This document shows positions 35,027 to 42,407 of a stretch of 64,000 bases of DNA, piece after piece. Under the pieces are notes generated by a model. It was not told the DNA's origin. It was given only the letters and a program-made list of their open reading frames with translations, and made no database searches. Each line of letters starts with the position of its first letter. The first letter of the stretch is position 1. The position numbers and the translations under genes are program-made. This DNA comes from an uncultured Dokdonia sp. (lineage in GTDB: Bacteria > Bacteroidota > Bacteroidia > Flavobacteriales > Flavobacteriaceae), in contig NZ_CANLOB010000019.1 in NCBI RefSeq assembly GCF_947492815.1, positions 1-64,000 of the forward strand, written 5' to 3'.

Positions 35027-35530
35027 TTAATTAGTAATGAATGATGGTACTTCTTGTACCCAAGCATAGGTAAGTGTGAAAAAGACATATAGAATGATAA
35101 TTGAAAGGAAGGCTTTAATTTGTTTAGCGGTAGCGTTTTTAATTTTATTAAAAGTAGTTATTTGTATAATGCCTGGGTGTTTTTCAATAAACTTAGCTCC
35201 ATTTTTAAAATAAATCCATCTAATGAATAAGAGTAGTAAAATTAGTATGGAAGCGTGGTAAACGAGTACTATGGGATTCATTAATTGGGGGTATGCGTAT
35301 TCAAATGGACTATCTGTTAGTCCTATTAAACTCCCTATGCCCATTATAATCCAGGGAATGTTTACATGAAATATTAACCCTTTATGATAATCTTCATATC
35401 CTTTTTTAAGAGTTGGTTTTTCTAGGATAAACTTTTTCAATTTTGATTTTAATATATAACCATAAAGTATTGTCCATATAATTAAAAATAACCACGCCTG
35501 CCTAAATAGTATTTCTATAAGTTTTTCCAT
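35027..35530 (-). CDS. Four-helix membrane protein of unknown function
   Basis: The 167-residue product has four hydrophobic segments (LFLIIWTILYGYIL; IPWIIMGIGSLIGL; VYHASILILLLLFIRWIYF; AFLSIIILYVFFTLTYAW). No family is recognised. It stands 3' of trpA in the same direction with a 68-base gap, so it may be a read-through gene of the trp operon or independent. Confidence 0.65.
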   Translation of the reverse strand: MEKLIEILFRQAWLFLIIWTILYGYILKSKLKKFILEKPTLKKGYEDYHKGLIFHVNIPWIIMGIGSLIGLTDSPFEYAYPQLMNPIVLVYHASILILLLLFIRWIYFKNGAKFIEKHPGIIQITTFNKIKNATAKQIKAFLSIIILYVFFTLTYAWVQEVPSFITN

Positions 35531-35598
35531 TTACATTATTTAAAAAAATATAGTGTATCTAAATTAAAATAGAAATTCTATTGGTAAGAGTATGTTTA

Positions 35599-36360
35599 TC
35601 ATCGTATCGTTTTTACAAAGTCTGCAACACTATTGGCTCCATGAGCAGTGATATGTTTTATAAAAGCACTACCGATAATGGCACCTTTCGCGAATGCGGT
35701 AGCCGCCTGAAACGTATCTGAGTTACTAATTCCAAAACCTACAATTTGTGGATTTTTAAGATTCATAGCATCAATGCGTTCAAAATAATCAGATTGCGTA
35801 TTTCCAAAACCACTTTGTGCACCTGTCGTACTCGCACTGCTCACCATGTATATAAACCCGTCACTAGCAGCATCTATCTGTCTGATGCGTTTATCACTAG
35901 TTTGGGGAGTGATTAAAAACACATTCAGTAAGCCATGCTTTTCAAAAATAGCTTTATACTCAGCTTCATATTCTGCTAGTGGAAGGTCTGGCATAATGAT
36001 ACCATCAATACCAATTTCGGCACAAGTAGCGCAAAATTTCTCAACACCATACTGTAACATAGGATTGAAATATCCCATTACTATCAATGGAATGTCAATG
36101 GTTTTTCTAACATCTTTGAGTTGTTCAAAGAGCAATTGTGTGGTCATTCCATTTTTTAATGCTGTCGTACTACTTTCTTGAATGGTAGGACCATCAGCTA
36201 AAGGATCAGAGAATGGAAGTCCTATTTCTACCATATCTACTCCGCTATCTTGTAATTGTTGCAGGATAGTCATTGTGTCATTAATAGCAGGATATCCTGC
36301 TGTAAAATAGAGACTGAGTAATTTTTTATTTTCTTGTAATTTTTGTTGTATACGGTTCAT
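35599..36360 (-). CDS. trpA: Tryptophan synthase alpha subunit
   Basis: The 253-residue TIM barrel cleaves indole-3-glycerol phosphate. Catalytic Glu and Asp are in DMVEIGLPFSDPLADGPTIQ and GIDGIIMPDLPLAEY; GFIYMVSSASTTGAQ and VGFGISNSDTF bind phosphate. The open frame extends to a TTG at 36366, but ATG 36360 (MNRIQQKL) is the natural start. It is the last biosynthetic gene of the trp operon, separated from trpB by the 119-residue membrane protein. A degenerate TTTCGCGAATGCGG copy of the GC palindrome near 35686-35699 encodes Thr-Ala-Phe-Ala-Lys-Gly. Confidence 0.95.
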   Translation of the reverse strand: MNRIQQKLQENKKLLSLYFTAGYPAINDTMTILQQLQDSGVDMVEIGLPFSDPLADGPTIQESSTTALKNGMTTQLLFEQLKDVRKTIDIPLIVMGYFNPMLQYGVEKFCATCAEIGIDGIIMPDLPLAEYEAEYKAIFEKHGLLNVFLITPQTSDKRIRQIDAASDGFIYMVSSASTTGAQSGFGNTQSDYFERIDAMNLKNPQIVGFGISNSDTFQAATAFAKGAIIGSAFIKHITAHGANSVADFVKTIR

Positions 36361-36366
36361 TTTCAA

Positions 36367-36726
36367 TTAGAAATTGTATAAATATTTTGTGTAATAAATC
36401 ATTCTGATTCCTGAAAGTATTAGCAATATTGCTGCTAAAACAGTAAAAGACAAAGCATGAAATAGGTAGCGTTGTTTGTAACTTGATTGTTTATAGGGTA
36501 TAAAAGTAGTTAGTGTACCAATACTAAACCCCCAAATAAAACACCATATAAAAGAGGAGAAAAATATATATAAGGTATGAGATACTTTAACACCTTCCTG
36601 TTGCCAACCATACGCTTGAAGTAATCCATTACAAAGACTAAATAGTAAGGCAATTGTTGCTAGTATTTTAATAATATATTTTCTTTTGTCTAGAGTCATT
36701 CTTAATCTATATAGATTTTTTTTCAT
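36367..36726 (-). CDS. Small membrane protein inside the trp operon
   Basis: The 119-residue protein has about three membrane spans (ILATIALLFSLCNGLLQAY; TLYIFFSSFIWCFIWGFSIG; ALSFTVLAAILLILSGIRM). No family is recognised. It ends seven bases before the trpA start codon used here, so it should be transcribed with trp genes. A short repeat element with GCGAAGGAGGAAATCTC lies at its start (36726-36747), suggesting later rearrangement of the spacer. Confidence 0.65.
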   Translation of the reverse strand: MKKNLYRLRMTLDKRKYIIKILATIALLFSLCNGLLQAYGWQQEGVKVSHTLYIFFSSFIWCFIWGFSIGTLTTFIPYKQSSYKQRYLFHALSFTVLAAILLILSGIRMIYYTKYLYNF

Positions 36727-36820
36727 TTCCGCGAAGGAGGAAATCTCATTCTATTTATTTGTTCTCTTTTTCAAAGGTGTAAATCTCTTTTTAGCTTTTT
36801 TTTATGAGTTAAAGTGTTAT

Positions 36821-36889
36821 GTTTTAACGCTTCGCTCTTCCTATGGTCGTGAATCTCAAAGGCTCGATTTCGCGAAAGCGTATAAATAC
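36821..36889. repeat. Dispersed intergenic repeat with half GC palindrome
   Basis: The block GCTTCGCTCTTCCTATGGTC and TTTCGCGAAAGCGTATAAA matches a longer copy at 52115-52207 (CGCTTTGCTCTCCCTATGGT then TTTTGCGAAAGCGTATTTA). The two share about 50 bases in the same order. Confidence 0.7.
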
Positions 36890-36924
36890 TTTTCTTAATT
36901 TATTTTATGGGTGAGAAAGTTAAT

Positions 36925-38115
36925 CTACAATTTAAAATAATCAATATACGTGTTCAAATCCTTATCTCCACGCCCTGATAGATTAATGACAATCACTTCG
37001 TCAGGTTTGAATTTGCGTTCTTCAAATATAGCCAGAGCATGACTCGTTTCTATGGCTGGAATAATCCCTTCTAGTTTACTTAATTCAAGACCAGCTTGCA
37101 TGGCATCGTCATCAGTCACAGAGATGAATTCGCCGCGCCCCGTTCTAAATAAATTGGCATGCATTGGGCCTACTCCCGGATAATCCAATCCCGCTGAAAT
37201 AGAATATGGCTCTGTAATTTGTCCGTCAGGTGTTTGCATTAAGAGCGTTTTGCTTCCATGTATAATTCCCTCACGTCCTAAAGCCGAGGTAGCCGCGCTT
37301 TCGCCTGTATCAATTCCTTTTCCAGCAGCTTCTACAGCAATAATACCCACTTCTGGCTGATCTAAATAATGATAATATAATCCAGCGGCATTACTTCCGC
37401 CACCTACACAGGCAACCACATAATCTGGGTTTTCACGTCCTTCTACTTCCTGCAATTGCTTTTTGGTTTCTTCAGAAATCACCGATTGAAATCGTGCTAC
37501 CATATCCGGATAGGGATGAGGCCCTACTACAGATCCTATGATATAATGCGTGTCTACAGGATTATTAATCCAGTCACGTATCGCCTCATTAGTGGCATCT
37601 TTCAGCGTTCTACTTCCAGACATAGCAGGACGTACGGTAGCACCTAGCATTTTCATACGTGCAACATTAGGAGCTTGACGCTCTATATCGATGGCACCCA
37701 TATACACAATACACTCTAACCCCATTAAGGCACAAACTGTTGCAGTTGCTACACCATGTTGTCCGGCTCCTGTTTCAGCAATGATTCGGTTTTTGCCTAA
37801 TCTTTTGGCCATTAATATCTGACCAATGGTGTTATTTACTTTATGAGCTCCCGTATGACATAAATCTTCTCGTTTTAAGTAAATTTTTGTGTTGTATTTT
37901 TTACTAAAACGCTCTGCATAATAGAGTGGTGTAGGACGTCCTACATAGTCTTTCAATAATTGATTGAACTCCTTCTGAAAAGAAGGTTCTTGCATGATCT
38001 GAATGTATTGCGAGCGTAACTCTTCTACATTTGGATAGAGCATTTCAGGAATAAATGCACCTCCAAAATCACCATAATACCCTCGTTCATCTGCTTGGTA
38101 TGTTTCTGTAATCAT
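36925..38115 (-). CDS. trpB: Tryptophan synthase beta subunit
   Basis: The 396-residue PLP enzyme condenses indole and serine. Diagnostic segments are YYGDFGGAFIPEMLYP near the start, KREDLCHTGAHKVNNTIGQ with the Schiff-base Lys, AETGAGQHGVATATVCAL, ACVGGGSNAAGLYYHY (phosphate loop) and the C-terminal VINLSGRGDKDL. It is complete and lies between trpF and the small membrane gene, with the usual TrpA partner after that. Confidence 0.96.
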   Translation of the reverse strand: MITETYQADERGYYGDFGGAFIPEMLYPNVEELRSQYIQIMQEPSFQKEFNQLLKDYVGRPTPLYYAERFSKKYNTKIYLKREDLCHTGAHKVNNTIGQILMAKRLGKNRIIAETGAGQHGVATATVCALMGLECIVYMGAIDIERQAPNVARMKMLGATVRPAMSGSRTLKDATNEAIRDWINNPVDTHYIIGSVVGPHPYPDMVARFQSVISEETKKQLQEVEGRENPDYVVACVGGGSNAAGLYYHYLDQPEVGIIAVEAAGKGIDTGESAATSALGREGIIHGSKTLLMQTPDGQITEPYSISAGLDYPGVGPMHANLFRTGRGEFISVTDDDAMQAGLELSKLEGIIPAIETSHALAIFEERKFKPDEVIVINLSGRGDKDLNTYIDYFKL

Positions 38116-38128
38116 AATATTTTCGTGT

Positions 38129-38163
38129 TACACCTCCCTCAATCCCTCCTTTCTAGGAGGGAA
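38129..38163. repeat. Short hairpin repeat upstream of trpB
   Basis: CACCTCCCTCAATCCCTCCT and AGGAGGGA form a hairpin. The same family occurs at 40101-40137 (CACCTCCCCCTAGCCCTCTC with GAGAGGGA). It fills the spacer between trpF and trpB. Confidence 0.7.
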
Positions 38164-38825
38164 GCGAGTTGAGAAGTGAAAGTTGTCAATTGTTCAATAT
38201 TTTTTAATCCAGGCTTATCTTCAAACTTGCTATTTACATCCAGTGCAAGAATAGGAAGATTCGTTCCTAAAATTTCTTTTATGTTATCTATTTCTTCTAA
38301 TCCAATACCACCACTTAAAACAAAAGGTGTTTCGGAAGTATATTTTTTTAGTACACTCCAATCAAAGGTATATCCATTACCCCCTTTGGCTTTTCCTTTG
38401 GTATCAAAAAGGAATGCATTTACAAGTCCTTCGTAAGGTGTGAGTCTTTCAAAATTAAAAGTGTCTTTGATAGAGAATACTTTCCATATCTCGACTGCGC
38501 TCGATATGACATTCTTTAGTTCTTGTATATACTCAGGAGATTCGTTTCCGTGTAATTGGATGATATCTAAGTTATATTTTTCTATTTGTGCTTTCGCGAA
38601 AGCAATGCTAGCATCCACAAATACGCCTACTTTTTTTATGCCATTTGGAAGCATTTGGATCTCCCCATCAAAATTTCGAGGACTCTTTTCATAGAATATA
38701 AACCCAAGATAATCTGGCTGTAATGCAGCGACTTCTTGTGTGTTGTATTTCATGCCGCACACTTTTATTCCCACAGAGGTGGAAATCTCATGCTTTGGAG
38801 TTGTATGTTTATGATTTTTTGGCAT
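38139..38825 (-). CDS. trpF: Phosphoribosylanthranilate isomerase with repeat-derived insertions
   Basis: TrpF core motifs are IKVCGMKYNT (the usual start region), QPDYLGFIFYEKSPR, KKVGVFVD, LDIIQLHGNESPEY, ALAL-type strand LPILALDVNSKFE and the PFVLSGGIGLEEID phosphate loop. At 228 residues it is longer than most TrpF. Three repeats explain this: the N-terminal EISTSVG is encoded by a hairpin element (38766-38790), AFAKA at 75-79 by the GC palindrome (38590-38603), and NVISSAVEI near 105-113 by a palindrome with TCGAGCGCAGTCGA (38485-38514). The active site parts appear intact. It overlaps the gene upstream by 17 bases. Confidence 0.93.
   Translation of the reverse strand: MPKNHKHTTPKHEISTSVGIKVCGMKYNTQEVAALQPDYLGFIFYEKSPRNFDGEIQMLPNGIKKVGVFVDASIAFAKAQIEKYNLDIIQLHGNESPEYIQELKNVISSAVEIWKVFSIKDTFNFERLTPYEGLVNAFLFDTKGKAKGGNGYTFDWSVLKKYTSETPFVLSGGIGLEEIDNIKEILGTNLPILALDVNSKFEDKPGLKNIEQLTTFTSQLASLLERRD
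38485..38514. repeat. Palindromic element inside trpF, TCGACTGCGCTCGA type
   Basis: ATATCTCGACTGCGCTCGATAT is a near-perfect inverted repeat. It falls in-frame and inserts about seven residues (VISSAVE) before the conserved IWKVFS. Confidence 0.75.
38590..38603. repeat. GC palindrome GCTTTCGCGAAAGC inside trpF
   Basis: Perfect 14-base copy in the frame that gives Ala-Phe-Ala-Lys-Ala. Confidence 0.85.
38766..38790. repeat. Short hairpin repeat in the trpF N-terminal extension
   Basis: TTCCCACAGAGGTGGAAATC resembles the intergenic elements at 40019-40044 (TTCCCGCGAAGGCGGGAATC) and 36726-36747. It is translated as part of the non-conserved N-terminus. Confidence 0.75.
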
Positions 38826-39243
38826 GTAATCTTTCGGCTAGTTCCTTAATGATGTCATGATCATCAGGTGTGAAACTTACTTTTTTTAATCTGATTTTTT
38901 TCTTTTTTCCTATAAATGTATAATCACCAGCATACTCATCTATATGCACTATCTCGTCAAAAAAAAGTCGGTTTATAAACAGGATATTGTTTTGAGTAAT
39001 ACTTTTTTTGTCAATGATGACATACGTATTTAATTTAAAAACGAACCATAGCAGTAAGTGTATTCCTCCTACAAACATTAATGCTTGCCAAAACGGAATA
39101 GATGTAAGTAAGATTCCCATGTCAATATTGAATAGTATTTTCAATATTAAAAGCGCTATGCCCAATGCAGTCCAAGCTATGCCCATTTGTAAAAAGTAGC
39201 GTAGTCGTTTATAACTAAATGGAATACGTTTTTCTGAGATCAT
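38809..39243 (-). CDS. Small membrane protein with PH-like tail, inside the trp operon
   Basis: The 144-residue product has two membrane helices (MGIAWTALGIALLILKIL; WQALMFVGGIHLLLWFVF) followed by a 70-residue strand-rich, Lys-rich domain (YVIIDKKSITQNNILFINRL; IGKKKKIRLKKVSF) that looks like bacterial PH-type domains. It overlaps trpC by four bases (39240-39243) and trpF by 17, so it is coupled to both. No role in tryptophan synthesis is evident. Confidence 0.7.
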   Translation of the reverse strand: MISEKRIPFSYKRLRYFLQMGIAWTALGIALLILKILFNIDMGILLTSIPFWQALMFVGGIHLLLWFVFKLNTYVIIDKKSITQNNILFINRLFFDEIVHIDEYAGDYTFIGKKKKIRLKKVSFTPDDHDIIKELAERLHAKKS

Positions 39244-40016
39244 AATTCACTTATAAATGTGGAGGCACTTATGCCTGGATTATCGGTTTTCATAAAGTTT
39301 TCTCCTATCAAGAAGCCTTCAAAGCCATACGGTTGTAGTTCTTTGATTGCGCTTACATTACTAATCCCACTTTCAGATACTTTTACAAAATCATTAGGGA
39401 TCAATGTAACCAGATCTTTACTTGTTTGAATACTAACTTCAAAGGTTTTTAAATTTCTATTATTAATCCCTAACATATCGACGGTTGGAACAATAGATTT
39501 TAGGAGTTCTTCTTTATTGTGTGATTCACAAAGTACGTCAAGGTGTAACGCTTTCGCGAAAGCAGAAAAAGAAACAATCTCTTCTTTAGTTAGAGAGGCA
39601 GCAATTAAAAGAATCGCATCTGCCCCATGTGCTTTTGCTTCCAGAATTTGATACTCATCTACAATAAATTCTTTGCGTAATAACGGGAAGTTTGTAGTTG
39701 CTCTGGCAAGTAATAAATCGTCTAGAGAACCGCCAAAATACTTTCCGTCTGTTAATACAGACATACCACTAGCGCCTGCCGTTTCATAACCTTGTGCTAC
39801 ATCTTGGACACTTAAATTATGGTTAATAACAGATTTGCTAGGAGACCTGCGTTTGTGTTCTGCAATAATACCAGAACCTTCTTTCAGTGCAGTTGCTAGT
39901 GAACGCGTTTCCCGATCAAAAAGTGGAAACTGTTCCAACTGACTTGTCGAAATCAATTGTTTTTTAAGTGCTACTTCTTTGCGCTTGTCGGCTATTATTT
40001 TGTCTAATATCGTCAT
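39240..40016 (-). CDS. trpC: Indole-3-glycerol-phosphate synthase
   Basis: The 258-residue barrel shows MTILDKIIADKRKEVALKK, the phosphate/catalytic start GIIAEHKRRSPSKSVI (Glu, Lys), the FGGSLDDLLLARA segment, LRKEFIVDEYQI (Lys) and LGINNRNLKTFEVSI. VSESGISN completes the active site. The GC palindrome at 39549-39563 gives Ser-Ala-Phe-Ala-Lys-Ala in a surface helix. It lies after trpD with a 128-base spacer that carries short hairpin repeats. Confidence 0.95.
   Translation of the reverse strand: MTILDKIIADKRKEVALKKQLISTSQLEQFPLFDRETRSLATALKEGSGIIAEHKRRSPSKSVINHNLSVQDVAQGYETAGASGMSVLTDGKYFGGSLDDLLLARATTNFPLLRKEFIVDEYQILEAKAHGADAILLIAASLTKEEIVSFSAFAKALHLDVLCESHNKEELLKSIVPTVDMLGINNRNLKTFEVSIQTSKDLVTLIPNDFVKVSESGISNVSAIKELQPYGFEGFLIGENFMKTDNPGISASTFISEL
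39549..39563. repeat. GC palindrome CGCTTTCGCGAAAGC inside trpC
   Basis: 15-base copy read as Ala-Phe-Ala-Lys-Ala. Confidence 0.85.
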
Positions 40017-40018
40017 TT

Positions 40019-40137
40019 TATTCCCGCGAAGGCGGGAATCTCACCCCGCTTTTCTGTTTTATTCCCGTTTTTACGAGAATTTGTTAAATTTTATATTTTT
40101 CACCTCCCCCTAGCCCTCTCCTCAAGGAGAGGGAATT
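40019..40137. repeat. Cluster of short hairpin repeats between trpD and trpC
   Basis: TTCCCGCGAAGGCGGGAATC (40021-40040), a partial inverted copy near 40060-40083, and CACCTCCCCCTAGCCCTCTC pairing with GAGAGGGA (40101-40137) together fill the spacer. Related single elements occur at 36726, 38129, 38766 (within trpF) and 41144. Confidence 0.7.
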
Positions 40138-40144
40138 AGTGTTT

Positions 40145-41143
40145 CTATTTACTTAATTCCTGTAATTTCTTTAATTTTTCTAATGCTTTTCCAGATAGTA
40201 GGCTTTCTTTTGCTTGTTCAAACCCTTCTTTAGGTGTTAGACCTTTTACGGTAGCAATCGCCATTCCGGCATTGGCACAAACTACATTGTTTTGTGGTGT
40301 AGTTCCTTTACCTGAAATCACATCTACAAATATTTTTGCTGATGCTTCTACACTATCACCTCCATAAATATCTTGTTGAGTATGTGCTGCTACTCCAAAA
40401 TCTGATGGTGTCAGCATGGTTTCCGTTAGATTGGTAATGGTTTTTGTAGGCCCCGTTAGTGAGATCTCGTCATAGCCATCTAAAGCATGTAAAATGGTAA
40501 AGTTTTTATCCCCTTTTTGATAGAGGTACCCATACATTCTAGCCAATTCTAAATTAAAAACACCCACCAGTTGATTCTTAGGAAATGCAGGGTTTACCAT
40601 AGGCCCAAGCATATTGAAAAAGGTTTTAACGCCCAATTCTCTACGTATAGGAGCTACATTCTTCATAGCAGGGTGGAAGAGTGGTGCATGCAATACGCAC
40701 ATACCAACCTCATCCATAGATCGTTTTAAAAAGTCTTTGTCATTACTAAATTTAATACCAAGATGTTCCATAACATTACTACTTCCGCTTACAGAAGAAA
40801 CTCCGTAGTTTCCATGTTTTGTGACATGAACGCCTGCACCAGCAGTAACAAAACTAGAAAGAGTAGAGATATTAAAGGTGTCTTTCCCATCACCACCGGT
40901 ACCACATAAATCTATAGTATTATATCCAGATAGATCTACAGAGAGGCATAGGTCTAGTAATGCATCTCTAAATCCTTCCAATTCTTCTACGGTAATGCTA
41001 CGCATCATATATACCGTAAGAAAAGAAGCAATTTGACTGGGATTGTATTTCCCTTCTGATATGTTGACTAAAATCTCACGGGATTCTTGTTTAGAAAGAA
41101 CATCGTGCTGTATAAGTCTATTAAGTATCTTTTTCATATTCAT
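40145..41143 (-). CDS. trpD: Anthranilate phosphoribosyltransferase
   Basis: The 332-residue enzyme transfers phosphoribose to anthranilate. Visible are IDLCGTGGDGKDTFNISTLS (PRPP loop), VTKHGNYGVSSVSGSSNVME, the FFNMLGPMVNPAFPKNQLVG block and LHALDGYDEISLTGPT. The start could be at 41143 or six bases later (ATG 41137). It is complete. Order in the operon is after trpG and the Pro/Lys-rich lipoprotein gene. Confidence 0.95.
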   Translation of the reverse strand: MNMKKILNRLIQHDVLSKQESREILVNISEGKYNPSQIASFLTVYMMRSITVEELEGFRDALLDLCLSVDLSGYNTIDLCGTGGDGKDTFNISTLSSFVTAGAGVHVTKHGNYGVSSVSGSSNVMEHLGIKFSNDKDFLKRSMDEVGMCVLHAPLFHPAMKNVAPIRRELGVKTFFNMLGPMVNPAFPKNQLVGVFNLELARMYGYLYQKGDKNFTILHALDGYDEISLTGPTKTITNLTETMLTPSDFGVAAHTQQDIYGGDSVEASAKIFVDVISGKGTTPQNNVVCANAGMAIATVKGLTPKEGFEQAKESLLSGKALEKLKKLQELSK

Positions 41144-41187
41144 TTTCCGTGAAGACGGAAATATTATTTTAATTATTCTATAATCAC

Positions 41188-41790
41188 TTATTCTTTTGGT
41201 CTATTGATATAGATAATCTCTAAATTTTTAGCATCTGTTGTGAGATTATCTTGTCCTTTTTTAAGGATATTTTCTTGCTTTGGGATACCTTTCCCAAAAG
41301 CATCTCTATCTATATAATTATAAATACCGGTACTAGTAGAAGCGATCCATCCTTTTGCAAAAGCAGATTTAGTAATTGTTATCGAACCGCCTTTGTAATT
41401 TGATAATAGTTTTTTGGCAGCTCTTCTTGCATCTTTTTCTGCAGTATTATTTGGAAACACCATATAGGTGCCATTTTTAAATAACACCCAGTTTTTTCTA
41501 TCAGGATTAATACCCAGCTGCACATTGAAAATTAATGACTTATAATCTTCTCTTTTCTTATTAACTACTTTTGGTTTTTTCTTTTTTACTACAGGTTTTT
41601 TTACCTCTTTCACTTCTTCTACGGGTGGTTTAGGAGGTTCTGGTACAGAATCTTCAATTACTTCTGGAACTTCAGGAGCTTTAACATCTGATACTTCAGG
41701 CATTTTTGGAGTAGCTGGTGCTTTCGGTTTGTCTTTTACACAAGAAAAAATGATACTGCTTAGTACTAGGTAAAAAAAGAGACGTCTCAT
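41188..41790 (-). CDS. Pro/Lys-rich lipoprotein inside the trp operon
   Basis: The 200-residue protein has a lipoprotein signal (MRRLFFYLVLSSIIFSCVKD), a linker of about 60 residues made of Pro, Glu, Val and Lys (VPEPPKPPVEEVKEVKKPVV) and a compact C-terminal domain from about residue 85 (SLIFNVQLGINPDRKNWVLF; GGSITITKSAFAKGWIASTS). I do not recognise that domain. The design suggests a periplasmic domain tethered to a membrane. It lies 15 bases after trpG and 45 before trpD, so it must be in the trp transcript. Confidence 0.75.
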   Translation of the reverse strand: MRRLFFYLVLSSIIFSCVKDKPKAPATPKMPEVSDVKAPEVPEVIEDSVPEPPKPPVEEVKEVKKPVVKKKKPKVVNKKREDYKSLIFNVQLGINPDRKNWVLFKNGTYMVFPNNTAEKDARRAAKKLLSNYKGGSITITKSAFAKGWIASTSTGIYNYIDRDAFGKGIPKQENILKKGQDNLTTDAKNLEIIYINRPKE

Positions 41791-41804
41791 TATTTAGGTT
41801 TTAG

Positions 41805-42374
41805 TTAGTTATCAATCCAATTTTTGATCATTGCTTTTCCATCAGGAGTTAATACACTCTCAGGATGAAACTGCACGCCACGTACATCATATACTTTATG
41901 GCGTAATCCCATGATTTGTCCCGTGTGATCTACTGCAGTAATTTCCAGACTTTCAGGAAACCCATCTTGTGCTACTACCCAAGAATGATATCTCCCAACT
42001 GCTATTTGAGTGTCTAGTCCTTTAAATAAAACGGTGTCTTCTTTAGTAATGTCAATTTGAGTGGCTACTCCATGAAACACTTGGTCTAAATTAATAAGAC
42101 TCCCCCCAAAAACTTCTCCAATAGCCTGTTGTCCTAAACATACACCTAAAATACTTTTAGTAGATGCATACTTTTGAATGACCTCTTTTAATAAGCCAGC
42201 TTCCTCAGGAATACCAGGTCCAGGTGATAATAAAATTTTAGAATAATCTTCGCAATCATCAATATGAAATTGATCATTACGCTTTACTACCACAGTACAG
42301 TCTAGCTCTTCCAAATAATGGACGAGATTATATACGAAACTATCATAGTTATCTATAACGAGTACTTTCTTCAT
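41805..42374 (-). CDS. trpG: Anthranilate synthase, glutamine amidotransferase subunit
   Basis: The 189-residue class I amidotransferase supplies ammonia to TrpE. The catalytic Cys is in ILGVCLGQQAIGEVFGG, the oxyanion region in LSPGPGIPEEAGL, and the His/Glu pair in DVRGVQFHPESVLTPDGK. VLVIDNYDSFVYNLVHYLE forms the first strand. It is complete and follows trpE with a 33-base gap. Confidence 0.95.
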   Translation of the reverse strand: MKKVLVIDNYDSFVYNLVHYLEELDCTVVVKRNDQFHIDDCEDYSKILLSPGPGIPEEAGLLKEVIQKYASTKSILGVCLGQQAIGEVFGGSLINLDQVFHGVATQIDITKEDTVLFKGLDTQIAVGRYHSWVVAQDGFPESLEITAVDHTGQIMGLRHKVYDVRGVQFHPESVLTPDGKAMIKNWIDN

Positions 42375-42407
42375 CTATTTTATATTTAGTGATATACTAA
42401 AGACATC

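Noticed and set aside
36726..41161. CRISPR array in the trp operon spacers
   Set aside because: The short hairpins are irregularly spaced, differ in sequence and lack spacers of constant length.
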